A DNA stretch of 64,000 bases from Croceibacterium segetis (GTDB lineage: Bacteria; Pseudomonadota; Alphaproteobacteria; Sphingomonadales; Sphingomonadaceae): positions 62,001 through 126,000 of the forward strand of contig NZ_JAANOZ010000009.1 of assembly GCF_011320115.1 (NCBI RefSeq), read 5' to 3'. This document shows positions 26,384 to 35,591 of this stretch, piece by piece (the stretch's first letter is position 1; each line of letters opens with the position of its first letter). Position numbers and translations under genes: made by a program. The notes beneath the pieces were generated by a model. That model was not told the DNA's origin. It saw only the letters and a program-made list of their open reading frames with translations, and did no database searches.

Positions 26384-28345
26384 GTGAAAGCAGAACTTCA
26401 GGCAAAATCGATGGATCGCCGCGTCCGCGCGGCTCGTGCTGCGTGGCTCGCGGCGCCGCTCGCCGCCGTGCTGGCAACCGCAGGGATCGCCGCTCCGGCC
26501 GCGGCCAAGTCGGCGTCGACGGCGACCAGCTTCGACTACAAGGGCTGGGACGCCTACGCCGGCGGCGCCGATTCGTCGCAGTATTCCTCGCTCGACCAGG
26601 TCAACACCGGCAACGTGAAGGACCTCCAGGTTGCCTGGACTTTCGAGACCGGCCCCGGGCCCGCGCCGCACTTCAACCCGATTCTGATCGGCGACACGCT
26701 CTACCTGATCGCCGGCGCCCGCCTCGTCGCGCTCGATCCGGTGACCGGCGCGAAGAAGTGGGACAAGGATTACGGCGGCCGCATCGGCGACCGCGGCATG
26801 AACCATTGGCAGAGCGCCGACGGCAAGGACCAGCGGCTCTACTTCCTCAAGGACGGCATGCTGACCGCGGTCAACGCCGCCAACGGCGAGGTGATCACCA
26901 GCTTCGGCACGGGCGGCCAGGTCGACATCCGCACCGGCCTCGAGGCCGACAAGATGCCCGCGCGCCCGCTGATGACCAGCAACCCGGGGCGGATCTACAA
27001 GAACACGATCATCATCTCGCTGCCGGCGGCGGCCTACGATTTCGCTTCGGCGCCGGCGGACATTCACGCCTACGACGTGCTCACCGGCAAGCTGAAATGG
27101 GTGTTCCATACGGTGCCCGAAAAGGGCGAGTTCGGCTACGACACCTGGCCGGCCAAGGATCACGAGAAGTTCGGCGGGGTCCACAACTGGTCGGAATTCA
27201 CGATCGATACCAATACCGGGATCGCCTACATCCCGACCGGGACCGCACGCTACGATTTCTACGGCGGCAACCGCGAGGGGCAGAACCTGTTCGCCAATTC
27301 GCTGCTCGCCCTCGACGCCGAGACCGGCAAGCGCATCTGGCATTACCAGGTGATCCACCACGACCTGTGGGACTTCGACATTCCGCAGTCGCCCAAGCTG
27401 ATGACGATCCACAAGGACGGCAAGGACATCCCCGTCGTCATCCAGGCGACCAAGTTCGGCTACATCTTCGTGTTCGACCGGCGCACCGGCAAACCGGTGT
27501 GGCCGATCAAGGAAACCCCGGTGCCCAAGTCCGACGTGCCCGGCGAAAAGGCCTGGCCGACGCAGCCGATACCGACCTGGCCCGAACCGTTCGCGCGGCA
27601 GGGTGTGTTCACCGAGGACATGATCAACCCGTATATCTCGGACGAGGACAAGGCCAAGCTGCACGCGCTCCTCAAGACCGTGCGCAACGAGGGCCTGTTC
27701 ACGCCGCCGAGCATCCAGGGCACGATTTCGCTGCCCGGCCACAACGGCGGCGCCAACTGGGGCACTTCGGCCGTCGATCCGGTGAAGCATCGTTACTTCG
27801 TGGTCTCGAAGCAGCTGCCGGTGAACGACAAGCTCACCCTTGACGAGCGGCCGGAATCGCAGGCGGCGATGCCCAACGGCGGCGGCGACGTGAAACCCTA
27901 CAAGTCGAACGTCGACTTCATGCTGCAGACCAACGGATTGCCGGCGATCAACCCGCCGTGGTCGCTGATCACCGCGTACGACATGGACACCGGCAAGAAG
28001 ATCTGGTCGCTGCCCAACGGCGAAGTGATGACGCTGGCCGAAAAGGGCATTCACGACACCGGCAGCACCGCGCCGCGCGGCAGCCCGGTGGCGACCGCCG
28101 GCGGCCTGGTGTTCGTCGGCACCTCGTCCGACCGCAAGGTCCGCGCGCGCGACGCGTCGACCGGCAAGGTCCTGTGGGAAAACCAGCTCGACGCCGCAAG
28201 CGAGGGCGCGCCCGCCGTCTACGAAGCGGGCGGCAAGGAATATATCGTCTTCCCGGTCGGGGGCGATGGGCTGTTCCCGCCCAAGCTGGGCCAGCCGAAG
28301 CCCGGCGCCAACCGCTACGTCGCGTTCGCGCTGCCTTCGAAATGA
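26384..28345 (+). CDS. PQQ-dependent dehydrogenase 2 (no haem), head of a 9-kb operon
   Basis: 653 residues. The GTG at 26384 has GGGAG seven bases upstream; the ATG at 26378 is only one base from that site. Signal peptide, then propeller. Catalytic-region motif HHDLWDFDIP near residue 325; NPPWSLITAYD near residue 525 aligns with the CxKPPW motif of the neighbours but lacks its Cys. No haem motif, no Cys pair. Glucose/polyol-dehydrogenase-like clade; substrate unknown. First gene of the run 26384-35530, whose members overlap or are separated by at most 26 bases. Confidence 0.87.
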   Translation: MKAELQAKSMDRRVRAARAAWLAAPLAAVLATAGIAAPAAAKSASTATSFDYKGWDAYAGGADSSQYSSLDQVNTGNVKDLQVAWTFETGPGPAPHFNPILIGDTLYLIAGARLVALDPVTGAKKWDKDYGGRIGDRGMNHWQSADGKDQRLYFLKDGMLTAVNAANGEVITSFGTGGQVDIRTGLEADKMPARPLMTSNPGRIYKNTIIISLPAAAYDFASAPADIHAYDVLTGKLKWVFHTVPEKGEFGYDTWPAKDHEKFGGVHNWSEFTIDTNTGIAYIPTGTARYDFYGGNREGQNLFANSLLALDAETGKRIWHYQVIHHDLWDFDIPQSPKLMTIHKDGKDIPVVIQATKFGYIFVFDRRTGKPVWPIKETPVPKSDVPGEKAWPTQPIPTWPEPFARQGVFTEDMINPYISDEDKAKLHALLKTVRNEGLFTPPSIQGTISLPGHNGGANWGTSAVDPVKHRYFVVSKQLPVNDKLTLDERPESQAAMPNGGGDVKPYKSNVDFMLQTNGLPAINPPWSLITAYDMDTGKKIWSLPNGEVMTLAEKGIHDTGSTAPRGSPVATAGGLVFVGTSSDRKVRARDASTGKVLWENQLDAASEGAPAVYEAGGKEYIVFPVGGDGLFPPKLGQPKPGANRYVAFALPSK

Positions 28346-29382
28346 TCCCCAAGGGCGCCCTTGCCCTGCTGCTGGGGGCCGCCTGCGTCTTCGCGGGCGG
28401 CGCCGCGGCGCTTGCGCAGGACGCGCCAAAGGACCTGACGGCAATCCCCGCGGTGCCGAAGACCTACAAGCCCAAGCTCACCGCCTGGGGCGAGCCCGAC
28501 CTGTCGGGGCTATGGCCGATCGACCACCTCAACATGACGCCGTTCCAGCGCACCGAAGCGCAGGGCAACCGCTACTACCTGACCGACGAGGAATACGCCG
28601 CGCGGCAGAAGCAGATCGACGCGGCAGCCGGGCGCTACGACCAGGAGGCGAAGGACAACAAGCTGGGGATGGGCGCCTGGATGGAGGCCGGCGCGGCCAA
28701 TCGCCGGACCTCGTTCCTGATCGATCCGGCGAATGGCCGCCTGCCCGCCAAGACCGCCGAGGGCGAGCGGCGTTCGAAGCTGATGCGCTCGAGCTATCGC
28801 CCGAACCAGGAGTTCGACTGGACGACCGACTTCGACAGCTGGGACCGCTGCATCACCCGCGGCCTTCCGGCCTCGATGTTCACCATCAACTACAACAACG
28901 GCATCCGCCTGTGGCAGGCCCCCGGGCTGGTCGCGATCCAGCTCGAGATGGTCCATGAAACGCGGATCATCCCGACCGACGGCCGCCCGGGCATTTCGAA
29001 CCGGGTGCAGAACTGGCTCGGCGAAAGCCGCGGCCACTGGGAGAACGGCAACACGCTGGTGGTCGAAACGACCAACTTCAAGCCGGGCCCCTCGGCAACC
29101 AACGTGGGGACCTGGGGCTCGCCCCCGGCCAACGATACGCCGGTGAGCACCGAGGCGAAGATGACCGAGCGCTTCACGATGACCGGGCCCGACACGATCG
29201 TCTACGAGGTGACCTGGAACGATCCGACGATCTTCACGCGCCCGTGGACCGCGCGCCTCGATTGGCGGCGCAAGAGCGACTACCAGTTCTTCGAATATGC
29301 CTGCTGGGAAGGCGACGTACAGATCCGCGGCTACATCAGCTCGTCGCGCGCGCAGCGGGCCAAGGAGCAAGCCCAGAAATGA
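28342..29382 (+). CDS. WGxPD family secreted protein A
   Basis: 346 residues, signal peptide ending ALAQD. I do not recognise a named family, but it is one of five relatives in this window. Shared core: AWGEPDLSGLWPID; DRCITRGLPASM; YNNGIRLWQAPG; VHETRIIPTDGR; WLGESRGHWENGNTLVVETT; ERFTMTGPDTIVYE; and FEYACWEGDVQIRGYIS. Two conserved Cys (in DRC and YAC) could pair. No cofactor motif. ATG overlaps the stop of PQQ dehydrogenase 2 (ATGA), so it is made with that enzyme and may be its periplasmic partner or subunit. Confidence 0.82.
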   Translation: MIPKGALALLLGAACVFAGGAAALAQDAPKDLTAIPAVPKTYKPKLTAWGEPDLSGLWPIDHLNMTPFQRTEAQGNRYYLTDEEYAARQKQIDAAAGRYDQEAKDNKLGMGAWMEAGAANRRTSFLIDPANGRLPAKTAEGERRSKLMRSSYRPNQEFDWTTDFDSWDRCITRGLPASMFTINYNNGIRLWQAPGLVAIQLEMVHETRIIPTDGRPGISNRVQNWLGESRGHWENGNTLVVETTNFKPGPSATNVGTWGSPPANDTPVSTEAKMTERFTMTGPDTIVYEVTWNDPTIFTRPWTARLDWRRKSDYQFFEYACWEGDVQIRGYISSSRAQRAKEQAQK

Positions 29383-30413
29383 CCTTCTGCAAATCGCTCT
29401 GGCTCGCCGGCCTCGCGGCCGCGCTGGTGTTGCCGGCCGCCGCCTCGGCCGAGCAGGACCTGACCAAGCTGCCGCCGGCGCAGAACGGCTTCAAGCCGAA
29501 GACGACAGCCTGGGGCGAACCTGACTTTACCGGCGGCTGGCCGATCGACAGCCTCAACGGCCGCACCCCGCTGCAGCGCGATCCCAAGTTCGGCAACCGT
29601 CAGCTGCTCACCGAGGCCGAGTTCGCCGAGCGCAACGAAATGGTGACCAAGCTCGAGAACCGCTACAACGACGAATCGAGCCAGAACAAGCTCGGCATCG
29701 GCCACTGGGCCGAGGTCGGCCCGGCCAACCGCCGCACCAGCTGGATCACCAGCCCCGCCGACGGACGCCTCCCCGCCTACACGGCCGAAGGCAAGAAGCT
29801 CTCGGACGCGATGCACTCGACCTGGCGGCGCAACCAGGACTTCGACTGGACGAGCGACTTCGACAGCTGGGATCGCTGCGTGACCCGCGGCCTGCCCGCC
29901 TCGATGTTTCCGTTCATGTACAACAACGGGATTCGCATCTTCCAGTCGCCCGGCCTCGTCGCGATTCAGCTCGAGATGATTCACGAGACCCGGCTGATCC
30001 CGACCGACGGCAGGAAGGCGATCCCGCGGCAGATCCACCAGTGGCTCGGCGAGAGCCGCGGCCACTGGGAGAACGGCCAGACGCTGGTGGTCGAGACGAC
30101 CAACTTCCATCCCGGCCCCTCCGCCACCAACATCGGCACCACCGGCTCGCCGCCGGAGAACGACACCCCGGTCAGCACCGACGCCAGGATGGTCGAGCGC
30201 TTCACCATGACCGGGCCCAATTCGATCGCTTACGAGATGACCTGGACCGACCCGGTCGTTTTCACCGCCCCGTGGTCGGCGCGGCTCGATTGGCAGCGCG
30301 ACGACAAGTACGGCATTTTCGAGTACGCTTGCACGGAAGGCGACGTGCAGATCCGCAACTACATCTCAGCATCGCGCGCCGGGCGCGCGCAAAAGAGGGA
30401 GAGCTCCCAATGA
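29379..30413 (+). CDS. WGxPD family secreted protein B
   Basis: 344 residues with signal peptide (ending ASA). Very similar to protein A along its whole length: AWGEPDFTGGWPID, DRCVTRGLPASMFPFMYNNG, WLGESRGHWENGQTLVVETT, ERFTMTGPNSIAYEMTW, FEYACTEGDVQIRNYIS. The high similarity and the ATGA overlap with A point to a tandem duplication. Function unknown; secreted and co-translated with a PQQ enzyme. Confidence 0.82.
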   Translation: MTFCKSLWLAGLAAALVLPAAASAEQDLTKLPPAQNGFKPKTTAWGEPDFTGGWPIDSLNGRTPLQRDPKFGNRQLLTEAEFAERNEMVTKLENRYNDESSQNKLGIGHWAEVGPANRRTSWITSPADGRLPAYTAEGKKLSDAMHSTWRRNQDFDWTSDFDSWDRCVTRGLPASMFPFMYNNGIRIFQSPGLVAIQLEMIHETRLIPTDGRKAIPRQIHQWLGESRGHWENGQTLVVETTNFHPGPSATNIGTTGSPPENDTPVSTDARMVERFTMTGPNSIAYEMTWTDPVVFTAPWSARLDWQRDDKYGIFEYACTEGDVQIRNYISASRAGRAQKRESSQ

Positions 30414-31615
30414 CGTTCCGTAAGACCACTCTTCGCCTGGCGGCGGCCTCGGTGCTTCTCGCCAGCGCCGGCATCGGCACCGCGCTGATGGCGCAGGACA
30501 AGGCTCCTGCCGCCGCGGCCCCGGCGGCCAAGGCGGTTGCCGATCCGACCAAACTCCTGCCGGTCCCGCAGGACTATCACCCGAAGAAGACCCAGTGGGG
30601 CGAGCCCGACTTCACCGGCACCTGGCCGATCGACAACATCGCCAGCATCTTCTTCCAGCGCAACGATCGCTACGGCAACCGCTTCTACCTGACCCAGGAG
30701 GAGCTCGACGCGCGGGAGAAGGAGCGCCAGGGCTCGCTCAAGCGCTACGAGGAAGAAGACAAGCAGGGCAAGATCGGCATGGGCCACTGGGTCGAATCCG
30801 ACGCCTCCGGCGGCCAGACCGCGCTGCTCGTCGATCCGGCCAACGGCAAGCTGCCGGCAATGACGCCGTGGGCGCAGGAGTTGTACAAGAACGGCCGCTC
30901 GAGCTGGAACCAGCATCCCTATGACTGGGTCAGCGACTTCGATACCTGGGACCGCTGCGTCACCCGCGGCTTCCCGGCCTCGATGCTGCCGTTCCGCTAC
31001 AACAACGGCATCCGTGTCAAGCAGTCCCCCGGCTACGTCGTGATCGACCTCGAGATGATCCACGATTCGCGGGTCATCCCGGTGGTGCCGAAGGCCCAGT
31101 GGGCGGCGCTGCAGAAGAAGCGCTGGCCGGCCAACGTGCGCACCTGGATGGGCCAGTCGCTCGGCTATTGGGAAGACGACAACACACTGGTCATCGAAAC
31201 GACCAACCTGAAGACCGGCGATAGCGTGATCGGCAACGGTTACGACCGCGGCCCCTCGCCGCTCAACATGGCGACCATGGGCGTGCCGCCGAACAACACC
31301 ATCCCGACCAGCGACCAGGCCAAAGTGGTCGAGCGGCTGACGATGACCGGCCCGAACTCGATCATGTACGAGATGACCTACTCGGATCCGAAGGTCTTCA
31401 CCGCGCCGTTCACCGCCCGTCTGCCGTGGACCCGCAACGAGGATTACGGCTTCTACGAGTACGCCTGCTTCGAAGGCGACGTGCAGGTCCGCAACTACAT
31501 CAACTCCTCTCGCGCCCAGCGCGGGCTCAAGACCAGCGAGATCGGCGACCCGGATCGGGTGGGCGCCGAGCCGGTCGCGGCCGCGAAACCCGCCTCCGAA
31601 GCGGTCGGGGGCTGA
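30410..31615 (+). CDS. WGxPD family secreted protein C
   Basis: 401 residues, third tandem member, starting at an ATG that overlaps the stop of B. Longer because of an insertion near residues 225-265 (VPKAQWAALQKKRWPANVR) and a C-terminal extension rich in Ala. Core retained: QWGEPDFTGTWPID, DRCVTRGFPASMLPFRYNNG, ERLTMTGPNSIMYEMTY, YEYACFEGDVQVRNYINSS. The SRGHWE box is changed to QSLGYWEDDNTLVIETT. More diverged than A and B are from each other, so it is the older copy or has a different ligand. Confidence 0.82.
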   Translation: MTFRKTTLRLAAASVLLASAGIGTALMAQDKAPAAAAPAAKAVADPTKLLPVPQDYHPKKTQWGEPDFTGTWPIDNIASIFFQRNDRYGNRFYLTQEELDAREKERQGSLKRYEEEDKQGKIGMGHWVESDASGGQTALLVDPANGKLPAMTPWAQELYKNGRSSWNQHPYDWVSDFDTWDRCVTRGFPASMLPFRYNNGIRVKQSPGYVVIDLEMIHDSRVIPVVPKAQWAALQKKRWPANVRTWMGQSLGYWEDDNTLVIETTNLKTGDSVIGNGYDRGPSPLNMATMGVPPNNTIPTSDQAKVVERLTMTGPNSIMYEMTYSDPKVFTAPFTARLPWTRNEDYGFYEYACFEGDVQVRNYINSSRAQRGLKTSEIGDPDRVGAEPVAAAKPASEAVGG

Positions 31616-31617
31616 GG

Positions 31618-33279
31618 ATGAACGCACCTCGCTTGCGGGCAACTGCGGCGGCGCTGGCTCTCGCAGCCGGCGCCACTGCCCTCGGCGGCAGCCCGGCGCT
31701 CGGCGCCGGCACCGCCGCCATGCTGCAGCCGGTCAGGACCCAGCAGGGCATGGTCCAGGGCACTACCGGCGAAGCGCCGGGCGTGACGGTGTTCAGGGGC
31801 ATACCCTTCGCCGCGGCACCGGTCGGCGAACTGCGCTTCCAGCCCGCTGCGCCGCCCAAGGCGTGGACCGGCGTGCGCGACGCGAGCAAGTGGGGCGACA
31901 CCTGCATCCAGCCTTCGGGCAAGACCCGGCCGATCGGCGTCAACCAGGCGCTCGACATGCCGGATTCGCCCAAGGCGAGCGAGGACTGCCTCAACCTCAA
32001 CGTGTGGACCCCGGCCAGGAAGGCCGGCGCCAAGCTGCCGGTAATGGTGTGGTTCTACGGCGGCGCCTACGCCGAAGGCGGCGGCTCGATGCCGTTCGCC
32101 AACGGCGCCAATCTCGCCACCAAGGGCGTGATCATCGTTTCGATGAATTACCGCGTCGGCCCGTTCGGCTTCCTCTCGACGCCCGAGCTGACCGCCTCTT
32201 CGCCGCATCACGCCTCGGGCAACCAGGCGCTGTCGGATTCGATCGCCGCGCTCAAGTGGGTCAAGGCCAACATCGCCGCGTTCGGCGGTGACCCCAACAA
32301 CGTGACGATCTTCGGCCAGTCTGCCGGCGCGTGCATCACCGCCGCGCTGGTCGGGTCGCCCGTCGCGAAGGGCCTGTTCCAGAAGGCGATCTCGGAGAGC
32401 GGCGCCTGGGCCGGCCTCACCGCCGCCAAGATGGCGACGCGCGAGGAGATGGAAAAGCGCAGCACCGAGGCGCTCGACAAGCTCGGCGTGCACAGCCTCG
32501 CCGAGCTGCAGGCGCTGCCGGCCGACCAGGTGGCCAAGCTCGGTCGCGCGCAAGGCATCATCGTCGACGGTTGGATCGTGCCCGAGGACGAGAGCATCAC
32601 TTTCGCGCAAGGGCGGCAGAACAAGGTTGCCGTGCTGCTCGGCTCGAACGGCAACGAAGGTGGCAGCTTCGGCCCTCCGGGCGGCGCCAACGTGACCGCG
32701 GAGGCGTGGAAGGCCGGTGCGGCGCAGCGCTGGAAGGACCTCGCCGATCTCGGCCTCAAGGCCTACCCGGCGGCGACGGATGCCGAGGCGAAAGCGGCCT
32801 CCTCGCGCCCGTTCACCGACGGCATCGCCTGGTTCATGCATCTCTACGCGACCGACCAGGCCAAGGTCGGCCAGCCGGCCTACCTCTACCAGTTCGTCCG
32901 CACCCCGGCCTCGGCGCCGGGCAAGACGAACGGCGGGGCGAGCCACGCGTCGGAGCTCGCCTACGTGTTCAACAACCTCGACAAGCCGCGCGAGGTGCCG
33001 GACAACAGCGACCCGGCGGTGGTCAGCAAGAGCGCGCCCGACATCAAGCTCGCCGACCAGGTCTCGAGCTACTGGACCAACTTCGCCAAGACCGGCAATC
33101 CCAACGGCAAGGGGCTGCCCAATTGGCCGCAGGTGACCAGGATGGCCCGAAACCAGGCGATGCTGCTCGACGTCGATCCCCACGTGGGTGATACGATGAC
33201 GCCAGAGCAGGTTGCGCTGTACGACGCGCTTTACGATCGCGACGTGGCCAAGCCGCTCGGGATCGCCAAGTGGAAGTAA
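31618..33279 (+). CDS. Secreted type-B carboxylesterase
   Basis: 553 residues with signal peptide. Type-B signatures: FRGIPFAAAPVGELRF, SEDCLNLNVWTP, YGGAYAEGG oxyanion loop, and nucleophile FGQSAGA near residue 240; catalytic His expected in GASHASELAYVF near residue 445. Two Cys (DTC, EDC) match the usual N-terminal disulfide. Hydrolyses esters in the periplasm. Two-base gap to protein C upstream, 26 bases to PQQ dehydrogenase 3 downstream: same operon. Its placement suggests that the oxidised substrate carries an ester, or that oxidation makes one. Confidence 0.9.
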   Translation: MNAPRLRATAAALALAAGATALGGSPALGAGTAAMLQPVRTQQGMVQGTTGEAPGVTVFRGIPFAAAPVGELRFQPAAPPKAWTGVRDASKWGDTCIQPSGKTRPIGVNQALDMPDSPKASEDCLNLNVWTPARKAGAKLPVMVWFYGGAYAEGGGSMPFANGANLATKGVIIVSMNYRVGPFGFLSTPELTASSPHHASGNQALSDSIAALKWVKANIAAFGGDPNNVTIFGQSAGACITAALVGSPVAKGLFQKAISESGAWAGLTAAKMATREEMEKRSTEALDKLGVHSLAELQALPADQVAKLGRAQGIIVDGWIVPEDESITFAQGRQNKVAVLLGSNGNEGGSFGPPGGANVTAEAWKAGAAQRWKDLADLGLKAYPAATDAEAKAASSRPFTDGIAWFMHLYATDQAKVGQPAYLYQFVRTPASAPGKTNGGASHASELAYVFNNLDKPREVPDNSDPAVVSKSAPDIKLADQVSSYWTNFAKTGNPNGKGLPNWPQVTRMARNQAMLLDVDPHVGDTMTPEQVALYDALYDRDVAKPLGIAKWK

Positions 33280-33305
33280 GCTGAATTTAGAGGGGAGGAG
33301 AAGGT

Positions 33306-35423
33306 ATGGCGCTGTCTGACAAGGGGCGGCGCTGGCCGCTCCTCCTTTCCGTCGCGGGCCTGGTCGGGCTCGGCGGCGCGGCACTGGCGCAGGGCGCCGG
33401 CGGCTTCGACGCGCAAGTCGAGATCGGGCGCGCGGCCTACGTCCAGAACTGCGCTTCCTGCCACGGCGAGAAGCTGGTGGCCGGGCAGTTCGCGCCTGCG
33501 CTGAAGGGGCCCGAGTTCCTCGGCCACTGGGGCGGCGCGCCTCTCGGCACCCTTTACGACTATATCCACACCTCGATGCCGCCGGGGAACGCCGGGACCC
33601 TGCCGGAAGACACTTATGCTTCCATCGCGGCGCTGATTCTCAAGGAGAACGGCGGTGCCGCCGGACGGGGGATCAAGGCCGGCGAGATGGACGGCATCGC
33701 ACTGCCCGCCGCCCCAGCCGGAGCACGCGGAGAGAGCGGAGTCGGCGGCCTTTCGACGCGGCTCTACCCGCTGCCGCCGGGGCCGAAGATTCCCGACCGT
33801 TTCGCGAACTTCAAGTCGGTGACCGAAGCCGAGCTCGACAATCCCGCGCCCGAGGACTGGCCCGCCTGGCGGCGCAGCCACCTCGGCCTCGGCTACTCGC
33901 CGCTCAAGCAGATCGACACCTCCAACGTCGGCAACCTCACGATCGCCTGGGCGCAAGCGCTGCCGCCGGGGATCAACATGAACGAGCCGCTGGTGCGCAA
34001 CGGCGTGCTCTACGTGTTCGGCTTCGGCGACAACGTCTTCGCTTTCGACGCCGCCAGCGGCCGTCAGCTGTGGCGTTACCAGCGCAAGCTGCCGCAAGGC
34101 GCGCAGCTCAATTCGCGCAAGACGATCGCGCTCTATGGCGACAAGCTCTACACCGCGACCTCGGACAATCACATGGTCGCGCTCGACGCCAGAACGGGCC
34201 GTCCCGTGTGGGATGTCGTGCTGACCGATCGCCCCGGCATGCGCATCCCCGGCGGTCCGCTCGCCGCCGACGGCGTCATCATGCAGGGGTTTGCGAATAA
34301 CACCGCTGGCGGCGGCCTGATCGTCGCGGTCGATGCCGATACGGGCGCAAAGCTGTGGCAGTTCGAGACGGCCGCCAAACCCGGACAGGTCGGCGGCGAC
34401 ACCTGGAACGGCCAGCCTGGCGACACCCGCAAGGGGGGCTCGGTTTGGACCTCGGGCAGCTACGATCCGGTCAACCACCTCGCGCTGTGGGGCGTCGGCA
34501 ACACCTACGACACCGGCCCGCTGCGCGACCTCAAGCCGGGGATGAACAACGACGCGCTGTTCACCGAAAGCACGCTGGCCTTCGAGCCGCGGACCGGCAA
34601 GCTCGTGTGGTTCTACCAGCACAATCGCAACGACCAGTTCGATCTCGACTGGGTGTTCGACCGGGTCATCGGCACGCTCGATGTCGGCGGCAAGCCCCAG
34701 CGGGTCGTGATCACCGGCGGCAAGAGCGGGCTGTTCGATGCGCTCGACGCGAAGACCGGCAAGTACCTCAAGACGGTCGACATGGGGTTGCAGGACTACA
34801 TCGACCGGATCGACCCGGTGACGGGCGACAAGCACGTCAAACCGGAGAAGACCCCCGGACGCGACAAGGGCCCGGTCTACATGTGCCCGCACGGCGGCGG
34901 CGGCCGCAACTGGAACCCGACCTCGTACCTGCAGTCGACGCAGACCCTGTTCGTCGCCGCCCGCGACGTTTGCACGGACCTGACGCCGGCCACCGGTCCG
35001 GGGTTCCTCAGCACCGGCGTCAACGCGGTCTATGCCCCGCAGCCCGACGGCGACAGCAACTACGGCGTGCTCCAGGCGATCGACATGCGCAGCGGCAAGG
35101 TCTTGTGGGAAACGCGCCGCCGGCAGACGCCCGACATGGGCGTGCTGACCACCGCCGGCGGCTTGTTGTTCACCGGCTGGATGGACCGCCACTTCGTCGC
35201 CTACGACCAGAGGACCGGCAAGGAGCTGTGGAGCAGCGGCGTCACCGGCGTGCCCAACGCCTCGGCGATCACCTACTCGGTCGACGGCAAGCAGTACGTC
35301 GCGATGGTTACCGGCGCCGGCAATCCGCTGTCGTCAGGCATTCCCGACGTGATCCCCGAGACGCAGATGCCGAGCGTCAACAGCTCGTCGGTCTACGTCT
35401 TCGCGCTGCCTGACCGGAAATGA
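33306..35423 (+). CDS. PQQ-dependent dehydrogenase 3 with N-terminal haem c domain
   Basis: 705 residues. Signal peptide, then a cytochrome c domain (CASCH near residue 49, Met ligand probably in TSMPPGN near residue 90), then the PQQ propeller from about residue 175. Haem in front of the propeller is the reverse of type II quinohaemoprotein alcohol dehydrogenases and recalls polyvinyl-alcohol dehydrogenases of sphingomonads. The usual catalytic segment reads HNRNDQFDLDWVFD near residue 440, unlike the HHDLWD of the haem-less neighbours. No vicinal Cys pair. Substrate unknown; a polymer or large alcohol is a possibility given the adjacent esterase. Confidence 0.87.
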   Translation: MALSDKGRRWPLLLSVAGLVGLGGAALAQGAGGFDAQVEIGRAAYVQNCASCHGEKLVAGQFAPALKGPEFLGHWGGAPLGTLYDYIHTSMPPGNAGTLPEDTYASIAALILKENGGAAGRGIKAGEMDGIALPAAPAGARGESGVGGLSTRLYPLPPGPKIPDRFANFKSVTEAELDNPAPEDWPAWRRSHLGLGYSPLKQIDTSNVGNLTIAWAQALPPGINMNEPLVRNGVLYVFGFGDNVFAFDAASGRQLWRYQRKLPQGAQLNSRKTIALYGDKLYTATSDNHMVALDARTGRPVWDVVLTDRPGMRIPGGPLAADGVIMQGFANNTAGGGLIVAVDADTGAKLWQFETAAKPGQVGGDTWNGQPGDTRKGGSVWTSGSYDPVNHLALWGVGNTYDTGPLRDLKPGMNNDALFTESTLAFEPRTGKLVWFYQHNRNDQFDLDWVFDRVIGTLDVGGKPQRVVITGGKSGLFDALDAKTGKYLKTVDMGLQDYIDRIDPVTGDKHVKPEKTPGRDKGPVYMCPHGGGGRNWNPTSYLQSTQTLFVAARDVCTDLTPATGPGFLSTGVNAVYAPQPDGDSNYGVLQAIDMRSGKVLWETRRRQTPDMGVLTTAGGLLFTGWMDRHFVAYDQRTGKELWSSGVTGVPNASAITYSVDGKQYVAMVTGAGNPLSSGIPDVIPETQMPSVNSSSVYVFALPDRK

Positions 35424-35530
35424 TCGACCCCACAGACTTTCTGCCCCTCAGGGTTCAGTTGATCCTGCTTGGCTTGGCGGTGATCCTGGTTTTGGCGATC
35501 GCCGTTCTGGTCGAAATCACGGGAAGCTGA
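35420..35530 (+). CDS. 36-residue single-pass membrane peptide
   Basis: ATG overlaps the stop of PQQ dehydrogenase 3 (ATGA). Sequence begins MIDPTDFLPLRVQ, followed by a strong hydrophobic helix (LILLGLAVILVLAIAVLV) and EITGS. Translational coupling and the single helix make it a plausible membrane tether or small subunit for the quinohaemoprotein. A terminator follows 12 bases after the stop. Confidence 0.6.
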   Translation: MIDPTDFLPLRVQLILLGLAVILVLAIAVLVEITGS

Positions 35531-35542
35531 CGGGGTGAAAGA

Positions 35543-35570
35543 AAAAGGCCGCCTCGAGGGGCGGCCTTTT
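35543..35570. terminator. Bidirectional terminator between the PQQ operon and the DUF6644 pair
   Basis: GGCCGCC / GGCGGCC stem flanked by AAAAA on the left and TTTT on the right, so it can work in both directions. Ends the plus operon (26384-35530) and the minus operon (36644-35592). Confidence 0.85.
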
Positions 35571-35591
35571 CCTTGTCGAAGTGCTTCGGAC

